Shown here piece by piece: positions 41,584 through 50,018 of a stretch of 64,000 nt of DNA (its first letter is position 1; every line of letters begins with the position of its first letter). The notes under the pieces were generated by a model. It did no database searches, was not told the origin of the DNA, and worked only from the letters and a program-made list of their open reading frames with translations. The stretch is taken from positions 248,001 through 312,000 of the forward strand of contig FMXS01000003.1 in assembly GCA_900104495.1 (NCBI GenBank). The letters are read 5' to 3'. Source of the stretch: Ruminococcaceae bacterium FB2012. Lineage in GTDB: Bacteria > Bacillota > Clostridia > Oscillospirales > Ruminococcaceae. Made by a program: the position numbers and the translations under genes.

Positions 41584-41620
41584 GCCGTATCACCCCGCTG
41601 TATTTATTCGCGATCCCGGA

Positions 41621-41992
41621 TCAGTCCGATTTCCCGCCGCCGATCTCCTCGCAGATCGAACGGATCCCGGATCTTACGATGTTTGAGATCAACAGCGCCG
41701 TAAGCTGAAGGATCACAAACAGACCGGTAAAGAGTATCAGCATCGTGGTCGAAAGCTCAAAGTGTCCGCTGAACGCTCCCCATACCGCATAGCCGATGAC
41801 TGCTGCATATGCCGGCAGGATGTGTACGAGCTTAGCTTTGAATATCACCGCCGCCGCGATAAAGAGCACCGTGGGGATTATCATTGCCGGAAGAATGGAT
41901 TCGTTTTTTCCGATCATCCCCATAAACATCAGATACAGCCCGAACACCGCAGCATTCGCCGCCGCAACAGATACAATGCGCAAAGGTCTCAT
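41621..41992 (-). CDS. Small hypothetical membrane protein
   Basis: 123 residues with about four hydrophobic segments (about 5-28, 32-50, 58-75, 80-105) and a charged C-terminal tail (IRSICEEIGGGKSD). No family recognised. It lies between the phosphatase gene and the YcxB-like gene in the same direction. Confidence 0.65.
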   Translation of the reverse strand: MRPLRIVSVAAANAAVFGLYLMFMGMIGKNESILPAMIIPTVLFIAAAVIFKAKLVHILPAYAAVIGYAVWGAFSGHFELSTTMLILFTGLFVILQLTALLISNIVRSGIRSICEEIGGGKSD

Positions 41993-42030
41993 ATATACAT
42001 CTCCGATTTTTGATACGTATTTTGCTTTTG

Positions 42031-42690
42031 TTATACGGCTGCCGTTATCAGCTGAAAAAGCTCCTCGGGCTTGTAGGCTATGATCTCGCAGCCGTTGGCT
42101 TTCAGCTCGGCTTCTCCCCGGAAGCCCCAGTCGCAGCCGATACAGGGCAGCCCCGAATTGTGAGCCGTCTGTACGTCCACGCAGCTGTCACCGACGAATA
42201 CCGTTTCCTCCGCCGTGATGTCCAGATCAGCGAGGATGCTGTAAACGATGTCGGGAGCCGGCTTGGTGGGTACGCCCTCACGCTTGCCCCGTACCAAAGC
42301 AAAGAGCCCGCTTCCGTAGAGCTTTTCCACCACCAGCTGAGAGAAATCATCCGGCTTGTTGGAAGCCACGGCGCAGACGACTCCCGCCTCGGTGAGCCGC
42401 TTTACCGTTTCCGGCATACCGGCGTAAGGAGCGGTGTGGTCGAAGCAGTGGGTGCCGTAGTATTCCCCGAAACGGTCAAGAAGGCGCTTTATCTCGGCTT
42501 CGTTCCTTTTATCCTCCGGAAGAGCCCGCTCGCAGAGCTTTATAGCGCCGTTGCCGACGAAATACTTATATGCCTCCACGGTATGGGTCGGATAGCCGAA
42601 CTCCTTCAAAGCAATATTCACGGCATCCGCCAGATCCCGCAGGGAATCCGCCAGTGTACCGTCCAGATCAAAGATAGCAAGTTTATACAT
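42031..42690 (-). CDS. gph: HAD-family phosphatase (phosphoglycolate phosphatase-like)
   Basis: 219 residues. Haloacid dehalogenase hydrolase with motif I IFDLDGTLADS (nucleophile Asp), motif II VASNKP (Ser/Thr position), a Lys near GVPTKPAPD, and motif IV VFVGDSCVDV. The helical cap between motifs I and II fits the Gph/PpaX group, which dephosphorylates 2-phosphoglycolate or pyrophosphate-like substrates; specificity is uncertain. ATG at 42690 is chosen because AAAGGA lies 8 bases before it. The gene overlaps the end of the upstream hypothetical gene by 8 bases. Confidence 0.88.
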   Translation of the reverse strand: MYKLAIFDLDGTLADSLRDLADAVNIALKEFGYPTHTVEAYKYFVGNGAIKLCERALPEDKRNEAEIKRLLDRFGEYYGTHCFDHTAPYAGMPETVKRLTEAGVVCAVASNKPDDFSQLVVEKLYGSGLFALVRGKREGVPTKPAPDIVYSILADLDITAEETVFVGDSCVDVQTAHNSGLPCIGCDWGFRGEAELKANGCEIIAYKPEELFQLITAAV

Positions 42691-43378
42691 TTTCTTCATC
42701 CTTTAATTCGATTCTGTATCCGAGGATGCCGCTGTCAAAGGTGACATCCGCAAAGATGTTGTCCGAGGCGAGGCCGAGAAGCGCAAGCTCACAGGTCACG
42801 CTGCTGCCCGTAACGGTGATCTTCAGAAGCTGAAGCCCCGAGGGGTTGACTCTCTGAAGCACTCTGCTGAGGTCCGGCCAGCGGTCAACGATCCTGTTGA
42901 ATTCCTGTACGACCCCCTGAAAGATTATCCCCCGTTCGGCGAACAGCCTGTTAACGGTCATCTCCACGAACTTGCCGTTCACTCTCTCGGCATCGGAGAT
43001 GAATTCGGCGGTCTCGTTCATACAGAAAATATCCGGCAGGCGGCTTTCAATGACGCTCTGACCGAGCCTTTTGTCGAAGGCGAAGTTAAGTGTCCCCAGC
43101 CAGCCGCAATCGACAGTGTAGGGCGTCAGATTCTCAGCGCGGTAGGCTTCTTCCTCCTTCTCGCGGAACTTGGTGTAGCGCTTGGAATAAATCCTTGAAA
43201 AGATCACCCACAGCACCAGTCCCGCCAGCGGCACGGGGGCCATAATGAACTCTCCGTTGACCAGCAGACACATAAGCACCACCAGCAGCACCACCGGCAA
43301 ACCCGCCCATATCACATACAGCAGGACGTTTATTATCAGCTTGATACCCTCACGGGTGCTGGTTTTGTTTTCATTCAT
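42683..43378 (-). CDS. Hypothetical membrane protein, paralogue of the next gene upstream
   Basis: 231 residues. Two membrane segments (about 16-36 and 45-65) are followed by a charged linker (FREKEEEAYRAE) and a soluble domain that starts YTVDCGWLGTLNFAFDKRLG. The start of that domain matches the neighbouring 221-residue protein (YCGEFGNLTFSHDDRRMG, then ES..P.IF in both). The domain may belong to a DUF2262/DUF6985-like group; I am not sure. GAGGAG inside the previous gene's end lies 8 bases before the ATG. Function unknown. Confidence 0.7.
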   Translation of the reverse strand: MNENKTSTREGIKLIINVLLYVIWAGLPVVLLVVLMCLLVNGEFIMAPVPLAGLVLWVIFSRIYSKRYTKFREKEEEAYRAENLTPYTVDCGWLGTLNFAFDKRLGQSVIESRLPDIFCMNETAEFISDAERVNGKFVEMTVNRLFAERGIIFQGVVQEFNRIVDRWPDLSRVLQRVNPSGLQLLKITVTGSSVTCELALLGLASDNIFADVTFDSGILGYRIELKDEENV

Positions 43379-43383
43379 AGATG

Positions 43384-44049
43384 TCACTCCTCGTCTTCGT
43401 CAAGCATAAATTCGCAGCCTTCCCGGGTCACGCTGATGATGACCCAGACTTTGGTGTTTCCGTCGGTGCATTCTCCTTCGATCTCCGCAAGGAGAGGACC
43501 TTCGTGAGGGACCGCGACGAGCTTGGGCTTGAAGACCTCAATAAACTCCAGCTCGGGATGCCTATTGCGGCAGTGATCCACGGCATAGGTAATGATCTCA
43601 CGGCTTCTGTGGGCTATCTGTCCGAGAACGGAACCGAGCCTTTCTCCGCTGACGCTTTCGCTCTGATAGACCAGATCATAGCCGTTGTCCCAAGGGAAGA
43701 TACGGGGGCGCTCCGATTCGAGAACACAGCCCATGCGCCTGTCGTCGTGAGAAAAAGTCAGGTTCCCGAATTCTCCGCAGTATACATCTTGATATGCGGT
43801 ATGCCTTCGGCGCTCTTCCTCTTCCATAAGCAGGCGCCTCTTTACGCTTTTCTTTCTGATGAATATGGGGATGACTATGAACAGCCCGAAGGTCGCCAGC
43901 ATTATTATTCCCAAAGTCCTGTGCTCCGAGAGCTGAGCTATCCCCAGGAAAGGCAGGACCACAAGTCCCAAACCCCAGATAATGAACACTGTGAACCCGA
44001 GGGCATCCTTCCGGCCTTTGAGCCGGTCCGTTTCTTTCCTTCTGCTCAT
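43384..44049 (-). CDS. Hypothetical membrane protein, paralogue of the gene downstream
   Basis: 221 residues with the same plan as the next protein: basic N-terminus, two membrane segments (about 17-37 and 43-63), charged helix RRLLMEEEERRRH, then a soluble domain starting VYCGEFGNLTF. A long acidic tail (MLDEDEE) ends it. The two genes look like a local duplication that has diverged a good deal. It starts 2 bases after tgt, so it is translated from the same message. Function unknown. Confidence 0.7.
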   Translation of the reverse strand: MSRRKETDRLKGRKDALGFTVFIIWGLGLVVLPFLGIAQLSEHRTLGIIMLATFGLFIVIPIFIRKKSVKRRLLMEEEERRRHTAYQDVYCGEFGNLTFSHDDRRMGCVLESERPRIFPWDNGYDLVYQSESVSGERLGSVLGQIAHRSREIITYAVDHCRNRHPELEFIEVFKPKLVAVPHEGPLLAEIEGECTDGNTKVWVIISVTREGCEFMLDEDEE

Positions 44050-44051
44050 TT

Positions 44052-45191
44052 TCAGTCCTCCGACTGGGTCGCAAGCAGCCCCGAATACTTTGCTCTGAAC
44101 TCCTCGAAACGCCCTTCGTCAAGCGACTCGCGGATGCGCTCCGTGAGGGTGTTGTAGAAATACAGATTGTGCTGGACCGTCAGCCTGCCCGCCAGCTGTT
44201 CCCCGGATTTGAACAGATGCCTTATATACGCCCGGGAGAAATTCCGGCAGGTGGGGCAGTCGCATTCCGTGTCGAGAGGACGCTCGTCCAGCTCGTAGCG
44301 CTTGTTGGGGATGTGGAGATATCCGTTCCAGGTGAACACCGTCCCGTGACGGGCATTGCGTGAGGGCATCACGCAGTCGAAAAAGTCAATTCCCCGGGCC
44401 ACCGCTTCAATGATGTTCGAGGGGGTCCCCACGCCCATAAGATAACGGGGCTTGTCCTTCGGCATAAAGGGCTCCACCTGCTCGATGACGTGATACATCA
44501 CCTCGGTGGGCTCCCCGACGGCCAGCCCGCCTATGGCGTAGCCGTCTAAGTCCAGTTCGCGTATGGTCTTCATATGCTCGATGCGCAGGTCGTCGTAGGT
44601 ACATCCCTGATTGATGCCGAAGAGCATCTGATGACGGTTTATGGTCTCCGGCAGGGAGTTGAGCCGTGCCATTTCGTTTTTGCATCTGATGAGCCAGCGG
44701 GTGGTCCGCTCGCAGGAGGCCTTGGCGTAATCAAAAGGCGCGGGATTCTCCACGCACTCGTCAAAGGCCATTGCGATCGTGGAGGCAAGGTGCGACTGTA
44801 TCTGCATACTTTCCTCCGGCCCCATAAAGATGCGTCTGCCGTCAACGTGGGAGTTGAAGGTCACGCCCTCCTCCTTGATCTTCCGCAGCTTCGCCAGGGA
44901 AAAGACCTGGAACCCGCCGCTGTCGGTGAGTATGGGACCCCGCCAGTTCATGAACTTGTGCAGGCCCCCCAGCTTGTAAATGATCTCGTCTCCGGGGCGG
45001 ACGTGGAGGTGATAGGTGTTGCAAAGCTCCACCTGTGTTTTCAGATCGTTTGCGAGGTCTACGGACGATATGCCGCCCTTGATAGCGGCGGAGGTCCCCA
45101 CGTTCATAAAAACGGGAGTCTGTATCGTCCCGTGGACGGTCTCAAAGCGTCCGCGGCGGGCGGCGCCCTCTTGTTTTAACAGTGTGAACAT
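44052..45191 (-). CDS. tgt: Queuine/preQ1 tRNA-ribosyltransferase
   Basis: 379 residues. Tgt swaps guanine 34 of tRNAs with GUN anticodons (Asp, Asn, His, Tyr) for the queuosine precursor. Visible are the nucleophile region LTDSGGFQVFSLA, GINQGCTYDDLR, GVGTPSNIIEAVARGIDFFDCV (Asp), and the zinc site CDCPTCRNFSRAYI with a later His. The tRNA-Asp(GTC) in this window is one expected substrate. The gene lies in a cluster with queA, the next enzyme of the pathway, separated by a PAS protein and an acetyltransferase gene. Confidence 0.97.
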   Translation of the reverse strand: MFTLLKQEGAARRGRFETVHGTIQTPVFMNVGTSAAIKGGISSVDLANDLKTQVELCNTYHLHVRPGDEIIYKLGGLHKFMNWRGPILTDSGGFQVFSLAKLRKIKEEGVTFNSHVDGRRIFMGPEESMQIQSHLASTIAMAFDECVENPAPFDYAKASCERTTRWLIRCKNEMARLNSLPETINRHQMLFGINQGCTYDDLRIEHMKTIRELDLDGYAIGGLAVGEPTEVMYHVIEQVEPFMPKDKPRYLMGVGTPSNIIEAVARGIDFFDCVMPSRNARHGTVFTWNGYLHIPNKRYELDERPLDTECDCPTCRNFSRAYIRHLFKSGEQLAGRLTVQHNLYFYNTLTERIRESLDEGRFEEFRAKYSGLLATQSED

Positions 45192-45200
45192 AATAACTCC

Positions 45201-45653
45201 TCAGTCGGTATCGGCAATATAGCAACGTGACGTTCCGCCGTATATCGTTTCGGCGTCGCCGGCGTACTCGAAGCCGTATTTTTCGTAAAGCCCGATGTGG
45301 TCGGTGGATATGTATATCTTCTCAAAGCCCGCTTCCCGGGCAAGACGCTTGGCTTCTTCCAGCAGGATGCCGAAACACCTGCGCCCGCGGTATTCGGGGA
45401 AGGTGTAGACAAAGCCTATCCACGGGGTAAGGGCGGTGTCCCTTATCTCGTCCTTTTCTGCAAGAGTGCAGAAGGACACAAGCTCCTCTCCGTCGGTAAG
45501 CAGAAGGAGCTTTGAGGCGGGGCCCAGCGTTTCGTAAAAGCGGTCGGTGTTTATCAATTCACAGAGAAAATCTCCCGCCCGCCAATCGCATTGACGGAGC
45601 TTTGAGAGCCAATGCTCGCGGCGCGGAGAAGCGTAAAAGTCAATGACCTTCAT
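45201..45653 (-). CDS. GNAT-family N-acetyltransferase
   Basis: 150 residues. GNAT core with VYTFPEYRGRRCFGILLEEA (acetyl-CoA loop, with Cys where Gly is common) and IGLYEKYGFEYAG near the end. Substrate unknown. It starts one base after the PAS-protein gene and ends 9 bases before tgt, so it is part of the queA-tgt transcript. Confidence 0.85.
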   Translation of the reverse strand: MKVIDFYASPRREHWLSKLRQCDWRAGDFLCELINTDRFYETLGPASKLLLLTDGEELVSFCTLAEKDEIRDTALTPWIGFVYTFPEYRGRRCFGILLEEAKRLAREAGFEKIYISTDHIGLYEKYGFEYAGDAETIYGGTSRCYIADTD

Positions 45654-45654
45654 A

Positions 45655-46392
45655 TCATTCTCCCATACCGTAGAGCTTCATAGTCTCGGAAGAGCGGTAC
45701 TCGTGCTTTTCGTAGTACCCCATCAGTGCGCCTTTTTCGTTTCGGAGGGCCACCATATAGACGTCCTTGTTTTCCTTTTCGTTTCGGAAGGTGTAGACGA
45801 TGTTGTTTTTATCGGACAGCAGGAACCAGTCGAGAACATCGGAGATCTTCTTCTGCGACTCCGCGTTGTGGCAGTCAAGGAGCGATTTTCCGATCAGCTC
45901 CGCACCGCCCCGTTTTGCGTATCTTTCAACGGCAGCGGGGTTCATGTAGATTATATTGCTGCCGATGTCGCAAAGCACCACGGGCGCTCTGTCCGCATCC
46001 AGTACGGCCTTGAAAAACGGCGCAAGCTTTGTCAGCTTCTGCTCCCGCTCTTTTTCGGAGGCTTCTTCCTCCTGACGCTTCTTCTTATATTCGTCGATGG
46101 CTCCCGCACGCCTTATTGCATCAGACCAGGGAGCAAGTTCGGCATAATCCTCGTCAACGACAACGTAATAGGGCATGGTGTAATAGTCGTCGTCGGAACG
46201 GAACAGCTCTCTGCCCTTGCTTATCCACTTGCCGGCACTTTCGTCACCCATAGCATCGGTGCCGAGGATATCGTATATCTCTTTGGTTATCTCACAGAGC
46301 TGATAAAAGCCTCTCCAGCTTCTCTCTGCGGTGTAAAGCTCTCTTTCCGCGTCATAGCAGGCTTTCCAGCCAAGGCCGTTTTTAAACTCCAT
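45655..46392 (-). CDS. PAS-domain protein of the queA-tgt cluster
   Basis: 245 residues. The N-terminal half (about 1-105) is not recognised; it is helical and contains CYDAERELYTAERSWRGFYQ. A coiled Lys/Glu helix (about 105-125) leads to a PAS domain (about 130-225) with PVVLCDIGSNIIYMNPAAV and LIGKSLLDCHNAES. The domain resembles those that sense redox or small ligands; no output domain is attached. It follows queA by 12 bases. A role linked to queuosine would be inference from position. Confidence 0.75.
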   Translation of the reverse strand: MEFKNGLGWKACYDAERELYTAERSWRGFYQLCEITKEIYDILGTDAMGDESAGKWISKGRELFRSDDDYYTMPYYVVVDEDYAELAPWSDAIRRAGAIDEYKKKRQEEEASEKEREQKLTKLAPFFKAVLDADRAPVVLCDIGSNIIYMNPAAVERYAKRGGAELIGKSLLDCHNAESQKKISDVLDWFLLSDKNNIVYTFRNEKENKDVYMVALRNEKGALMGYYEKHEYRSSETMKLYGMGE

Positions 46393-46404
46393 AGATCATC
46401 CTCC

Positions 46405-47448
46405 TCAGATTATCAGCATACAGTCACCGAAGGAAAAGAACCTGTACTTTTCCTCCACGGCGATGCGGTAGGCGTTCATTGTGTTCTCGTAGCCCGCGAA
46501 GGCGGACACCAGCATTATCAGCGTGCTTTCGGGCAGGTGAAAATTGGTTATCAGCCCGTCCAGCACCTTGAATCCAAAGCCGGGATAGATGAAGATGTCG
46601 GTAAAGCCGTCGCAGGGAACGATACCGCCCTTGAAGGCCGCCACGCTCTCCAGCGTGCGGCAGGAGGTGGTCCCCACGGCAATGACGCGCCCGCCCTTCT
46701 GCTTTGTTTCGTTTATGAGCCTTGCGGTGCGCTCCGGGAGTTCGTAATGCTCCGAGTGCATCTTGTGGTCCAGGACCTTGTCCTCTTTCACGGGACGGAA
46801 TGTCCCCAGCCCGACGTGAAGGGTGACGTAGGCGATGTTCACGCCCATAGCCTCCACTTCTTTCATAAGCTCCTTGGTGAAGTGGAGCCCTGCCGTGGGA
46901 GCCGCCGCCGAGCCAAGCTCGTTGGCGTAGACCGTCTGATAGCGCTCCTTGTCTTTGAGCTTTTCTTTGATGTAGGGGGGCAGAGGCATCTGACCGATCT
47001 CGTCCAGCACCGCGAAAAGACTGCCCTCGCACTCAAAGCGGGCTATGCGGTTGCCGTCCTCCAGAACATCCACGATCTCTGCCCGGAGCTTTCCGCCGCC
47101 GAAGGAGAATCGGGTGCCGATCTTTGCCTTTTTGCCGGGGCGGCAGAGTATCTCCCAGACCATATTTTCCTTCTGCTCAAGGAGCAGGAATTCTATGAAG
47201 GAGCCGGTGCCGTCCTTTTCGCCGTAGATCCGCGCGGGCAGGACACGGCTGTCGTTAAGGACCAGCAGGTCACCTTTTTTGAGGAAACTGCATAGATTAT
47301 AGAAACGGCTGTGCCCGACCTCGCCGGTTTTACGGTCGAGGGTCATCATCCGGGAGGCGCTCCGGGGTTCAATGGGTGTCTGAGCGATAAGCTCCTCGGG
47401 GAGATCATAATAAAAATCCGATTTCTTCATGTTGTTTATATCAAGCAT
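46405..47448 (-). CDS. queA: S-adenosylmethionine:tRNA ribosyltransferase-isomerase
   Basis: 347 residues, typical length. QueA adds the epoxycyclopentanediol ring of queuosine using the ribose of S-adenosylmethionine. Visible family words are FYYDLPEELIAQTPIEPR at the start, GDLLVLNDSRVLPARI, AAPTAGLHFT, THVGLGTF-like VTLHVGLGTFRPV and LITNFHLPESTLIMLVSAFAG. GGAGG precedes the ATG. It is the first gene of a nine-gene cluster with tgt; no clear promoter could be assigned. Confidence 0.96.
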   Translation of the reverse strand: MLDINNMKKSDFYYDLPEELIAQTPIEPRSASRMMTLDRKTGEVGHSRFYNLCSFLKKGDLLVLNDSRVLPARIYGEKDGTGSFIEFLLLEQKENMVWEILCRPGKKAKIGTRFSFGGGKLRAEIVDVLEDGNRIARFECEGSLFAVLDEIGQMPLPPYIKEKLKDKERYQTVYANELGSAAAPTAGLHFTKELMKEVEAMGVNIAYVTLHVGLGTFRPVKEDKVLDHKMHSEHYELPERTARLINETKQKGGRVIAVGTTSCRTLESVAAFKGGIVPCDGFTDIFIYPGFGFKVLDGLITNFHLPESTLIMLVSAFAGYENTMNAYRIAVEEKYRFFSFGDCMLII

Positions 47449-47503
47449 ATTATCCTCCGCAGTGAGTTTTTACAGAATATTCAAAGTTTTTTTCGCTTCG
47501 GTC

Positions 47504-47532
47504 TTGACATACCCGTAAATATCTGATATTAT
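47504..47532 (+). promoter_or_regulatory. Promoter of the lysine-biosynthesis operon
   Basis: TTGACA, a 17-base spacer and TATTAT, about 9 bases before the riboswitch starts. Confidence 0.85.
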
Positions 47533-47540
47533 ATAATGCA

Positions 47541-47795
47541 AGAGATAGAGGCGCGGTCAAAAAAAGTAGCGTTTTCCGACTTAGGTCAGAGCAACCGGGG
47601 CTTATGGGGAACGTGAAAGGTGCGACCGCCGAAGCACGGGTGTCGGAATCCCGGAGCTGACCGCTGCTTTAAGAGAGCTTCGGTTGTCATCATGCTTATG
47701 GTGGAGTGCTATCGGCATAAATTCAACACAGGCTGTATTTGTGTCAGCATTTCTATTATATTGTATGATGCGCCGGTTTTCAACCGGTTTTTTTA
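47541..47795 (+). promoter_or_regulatory. Lysine riboswitch (L box) with terminator
   Basis: The aptamer (about 47541-47690) has the known conserved words in order: AGAGGCGCGG, AGTAGCG, GAAAGGTGCGACCGCCGAAGC and the closing GCTTCGGTTGTCATC. A Rho-independent terminator follows: CCGGTT/AACCGG with TTTTTTT (47773-47795). In known L boxes, bound lysine favours the terminator. Downstream genes asd, dapA and dapB are early lysine-pathway genes, which agrees. Confidence 0.93.
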
Positions 47796-47895
47796 TTATC
47801 TCTGTAAATTTTATGTTTTGTGCAATTTGTCAAGGGACGGCATCGGCGGTTTTAGTCAAAGAGCACATACAATATTCAGAAAGGAAGTTTTGGAA

Positions 47896-48978
47896 ATGAA
47901 GAAATTCAAGGTAGGTATCATCGGTGCAACGGGTATGGTGGGGCAGAGATTCGCTCTGCTTCTCGACAAGCATCCCTGGTTTGACGTTGCGGTCCTGGCC
48001 GCTTCTCCCAGAAGCGCAGGCAAGACCTACAAAGAGGCCGCCGGCTCCAAGTGGAAGCTGAAGGATCCGATGCCCGAGTCCATGGCAGATATGATCGTTA
48101 TGAATGCGGAAGAGGATGTGGAGAAGATCGCTGCGGCGGTGGACTTCTGCTTCTGCGCAGTGGATATGAAGAAGGACGAGATCCGCGCCCTCGAGGAGAA
48201 ATACGCCAAGGCCGAGTGCCCTATCGTGTCCAACAACTCCGCTCACAGATTCACGGAGGACGTTCCCATGGTCATCCCCGAGCTGAACCCGGAGCATATC
48301 GAGATCATCCCCGCTCAGAGAAAGCGTCTCGGCACGAAGCGCGGCTTCATCGCCGTCAAGTCCAACTGCTCGCTTCAGAGCTACGTTCCCGCACTGGCTC
48401 CCCTTATGGACGAGTTCAAGGTAACGAAGGCTCTGGTCTGCACATATCAGGCTATCTCCGGTGCCGGCAGGACGTTTGAGACTATGCCCGAGATCATCGA
48501 CAACGTGATCCCCTACATCGGCGGCGAAGAGGAGAAGAGCGAGAAGGAGCCTCTGAAGATCTGGGGCAAGATCGTAGGCGACAAGATCGTTCCCGCCACG
48601 GAGCCTTCCATTACGGCTCAGTGCCTGAGAGTTCCCGTTTCCGACGGCCACACGGCTGCGGTGTTCGTAAGCTTCGAGAAGAAGCCCACCAAGGAGCAGA
48701 TGCTGGAAGCCTGGAAGAAATTCTCCGGCGTTCCCCAGGAGCTTCAGCTGCCCTCCGCTCCCAAGCAGTTCCTCAACTACTTCGAGGAGGACAACAGGCC
48801 CCAGGCCAAGCTGGACCGCGATCTTGAAGGCGGCATGGCTGTTTCCATAGGCCGTCTGCGCGAGGACACGCAGTACGACTACAAGTTCGTCTGCCTCTCC
48901 CACAACACGCTGAGAGGTGCTGCAGGCGGAGCCGTTCTGCTGGCCGAGCTGCTGGCTGCAAAGGGTTATTTTGACTGA
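47896..48978 (+). CDS. asd: Aspartate-semialdehyde dehydrogenase
   Basis: 360 residues. It makes aspartate semialdehyde from aspartyl phosphate, the branch point to lysine, threonine and methionine. NADP-binding GATGMVGQRF at the start, active-site Cys in VKSNCSLQSYVPAL, and QAISGAGRTFETMPE are clear. Length and AQRKRLGTKRGFIAVKSNC fit the archaeal/fungal-type subgroup rather than the classical bacterial one. The ATG is preceded by AAGGAAG at 8 bases; the frame is open upstream through the riboswitch but carries no conserved sequence there. Confidence 0.95.
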   Translation: MKKFKVGIIGATGMVGQRFALLLDKHPWFDVAVLAASPRSAGKTYKEAAGSKWKLKDPMPESMADMIVMNAEEDVEKIAAAVDFCFCAVDMKKDEIRALEEKYAKAECPIVSNNSAHRFTEDVPMVIPELNPEHIEIIPAQRKRLGTKRGFIAVKSNCSLQSYVPALAPLMDEFKVTKALVCTYQAISGAGRTFETMPEIIDNVIPYIGGEEEKSEKEPLKIWGKIVGDKIVPATEPSITAQCLRVPVSDGHTAAVFVSFEKKPTKEQMLEAWKKFSGVPQELQLPSAPKQFLNYFEEDNRPQAKLDRDLEGGMAVSIGRLREDTQYDYKFVCLSHNTLRGAAGGAVLLAELLAAKGYFD

Positions 48979-49019
48979 TAAGGGCAAACATCCGAGTTTT
49001 CCACGAAAGGATAATTATT

Positions 49020-49910
49020 ATGAAGAAGACTATTTTCACCGGTGCGGGCGTGGCTATCGCTACTCCGTTCTTTGAGGACGGGTCGATCAACTACGACGAG
49101 CTGGGCAGACTTATTGATTTCAACATCGACAACGGAACCGACGCGATCATCATTTGCGGTACCACCGGCGAGAGCGCTACTATGTCCGACGAGGAGCATA
49201 TCGAGTGCATCAAGTACGCCGTTGAAAAGACAGCAAAGAGAGTTCCCGTTATCGCGGGAACAGGCTCCAACGACACCAAGTATGCTATCCACCTTTCCCA
49301 GGAGGCCGAGAAGCTGGGCGCCGATGCTCTGCTGCTGGTGACTCCCTACTACAACAAGACCTCCCAGGCGGGACTTATCGCCCACTACAAGATGATCGCC
49401 GAGAGCGTTTCCCTGCCGATCATCGTTTACTCCGTAGCTTCGAGAACAGGTGTGAACATCACTCCCGAGACCTGCGTTGAGCTGGCAAAGATACCCAACA
49501 TCGTAGCTATCAAGGAGGCCAGCGGCAACATCAGCCAGATCGCACAGATCGCTGCTCTCTGCGGCGACAGCCTTGACATCTACTCCGGCAACGACGATCA
49601 GATCATCCCGATCATGGCTCTGGGCGCCAAGGGCGTTATCTCGGTGCTTTCAAACGTTATGCCCTTCGAGACCCACGAGGTAGCTACTCTCTGTCTCGAG
49701 AACAACTATCCCGAGGCAAGGGCTAAGATGTGGAAGCTCCAGCAGCTGGCAAAGGATCTGTTCTGCGACGTCAACCCCATTCCCGTGAAGTACGCTCTGA
49801 ACGTTATGGGCTTCAAGGCAGGACCCTGCCGTATGCCTCTCTATGAGATGAGCGACGCCAACAAGGCCAAGCTGGAAGCCACCATGAAGAAGGCAGGCAT
49901 TCTCAAGTAA
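49020..49910 (+). CDS. dapA: 4-hydroxy-tetrahydrodipicolinate synthase
   Basis: 296 residues. It condenses pyruvate and aspartate semialdehyde, the first committed lysine step. GTTGESATMSDEEHIECI, the Tyr in LLVTPYYNKTSQ, and the Schiff-base Lys in NIVAIKEASGN are all present. It follows asd by 41 bases under the same riboswitch. Feedback by lysine on the enzyme is known for the family but cannot be read here. Confidence 0.96.
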   Translation: MKKTIFTGAGVAIATPFFEDGSINYDELGRLIDFNIDNGTDAIIICGTTGESATMSDEEHIECIKYAVEKTAKRVPVIAGTGSNDTKYAIHLSQEAEKLGADALLLVTPYYNKTSQAGLIAHYKMIAESVSLPIIVYSVASRTGVNITPETCVELAKIPNIVAIKEASGNISQIAQIAALCGDSLDIYSGNDDQIIPIMALGAKGVISVLSNVMPFETHEVATLCLENNYPEARAKMWKLQQLAKDLFCDVNPIPVKYALNVMGFKAGPCRMPLYEMSDANKAKLEATMKKAGILK

Positions 49911-49957
49911 TTGACAGTTGATAATGCAGATGTCGCCTGTCGGCGGGATATTATGTG

Positions 49958-49977
49958 CGGCGGGGGTATCCCCGCCG
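49958..49977 (+). other. GC-rich hairpin between dapA and dapB
   Basis: Stem CGGCGGGG/CCCCGCCG with a four-base loop. No T-run. It shares the words GGCGGGG and TATCCCCGCC with the grpE-dnaK hairpin at 25412. Confidence 0.6.
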
Positions 49978-50018
49978 TATGTTTATCTGTATGATTCTGC
50001 AAAGAAAGGATGTTCAAC

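Noticed and set aside
47620..47895. N-terminal extension of Asd through the riboswitch
   Set aside because: The frame is open, but it runs through the aptamer and terminator, has no conserved protein sequence, and a good ribosome site stands at the internal ATG.
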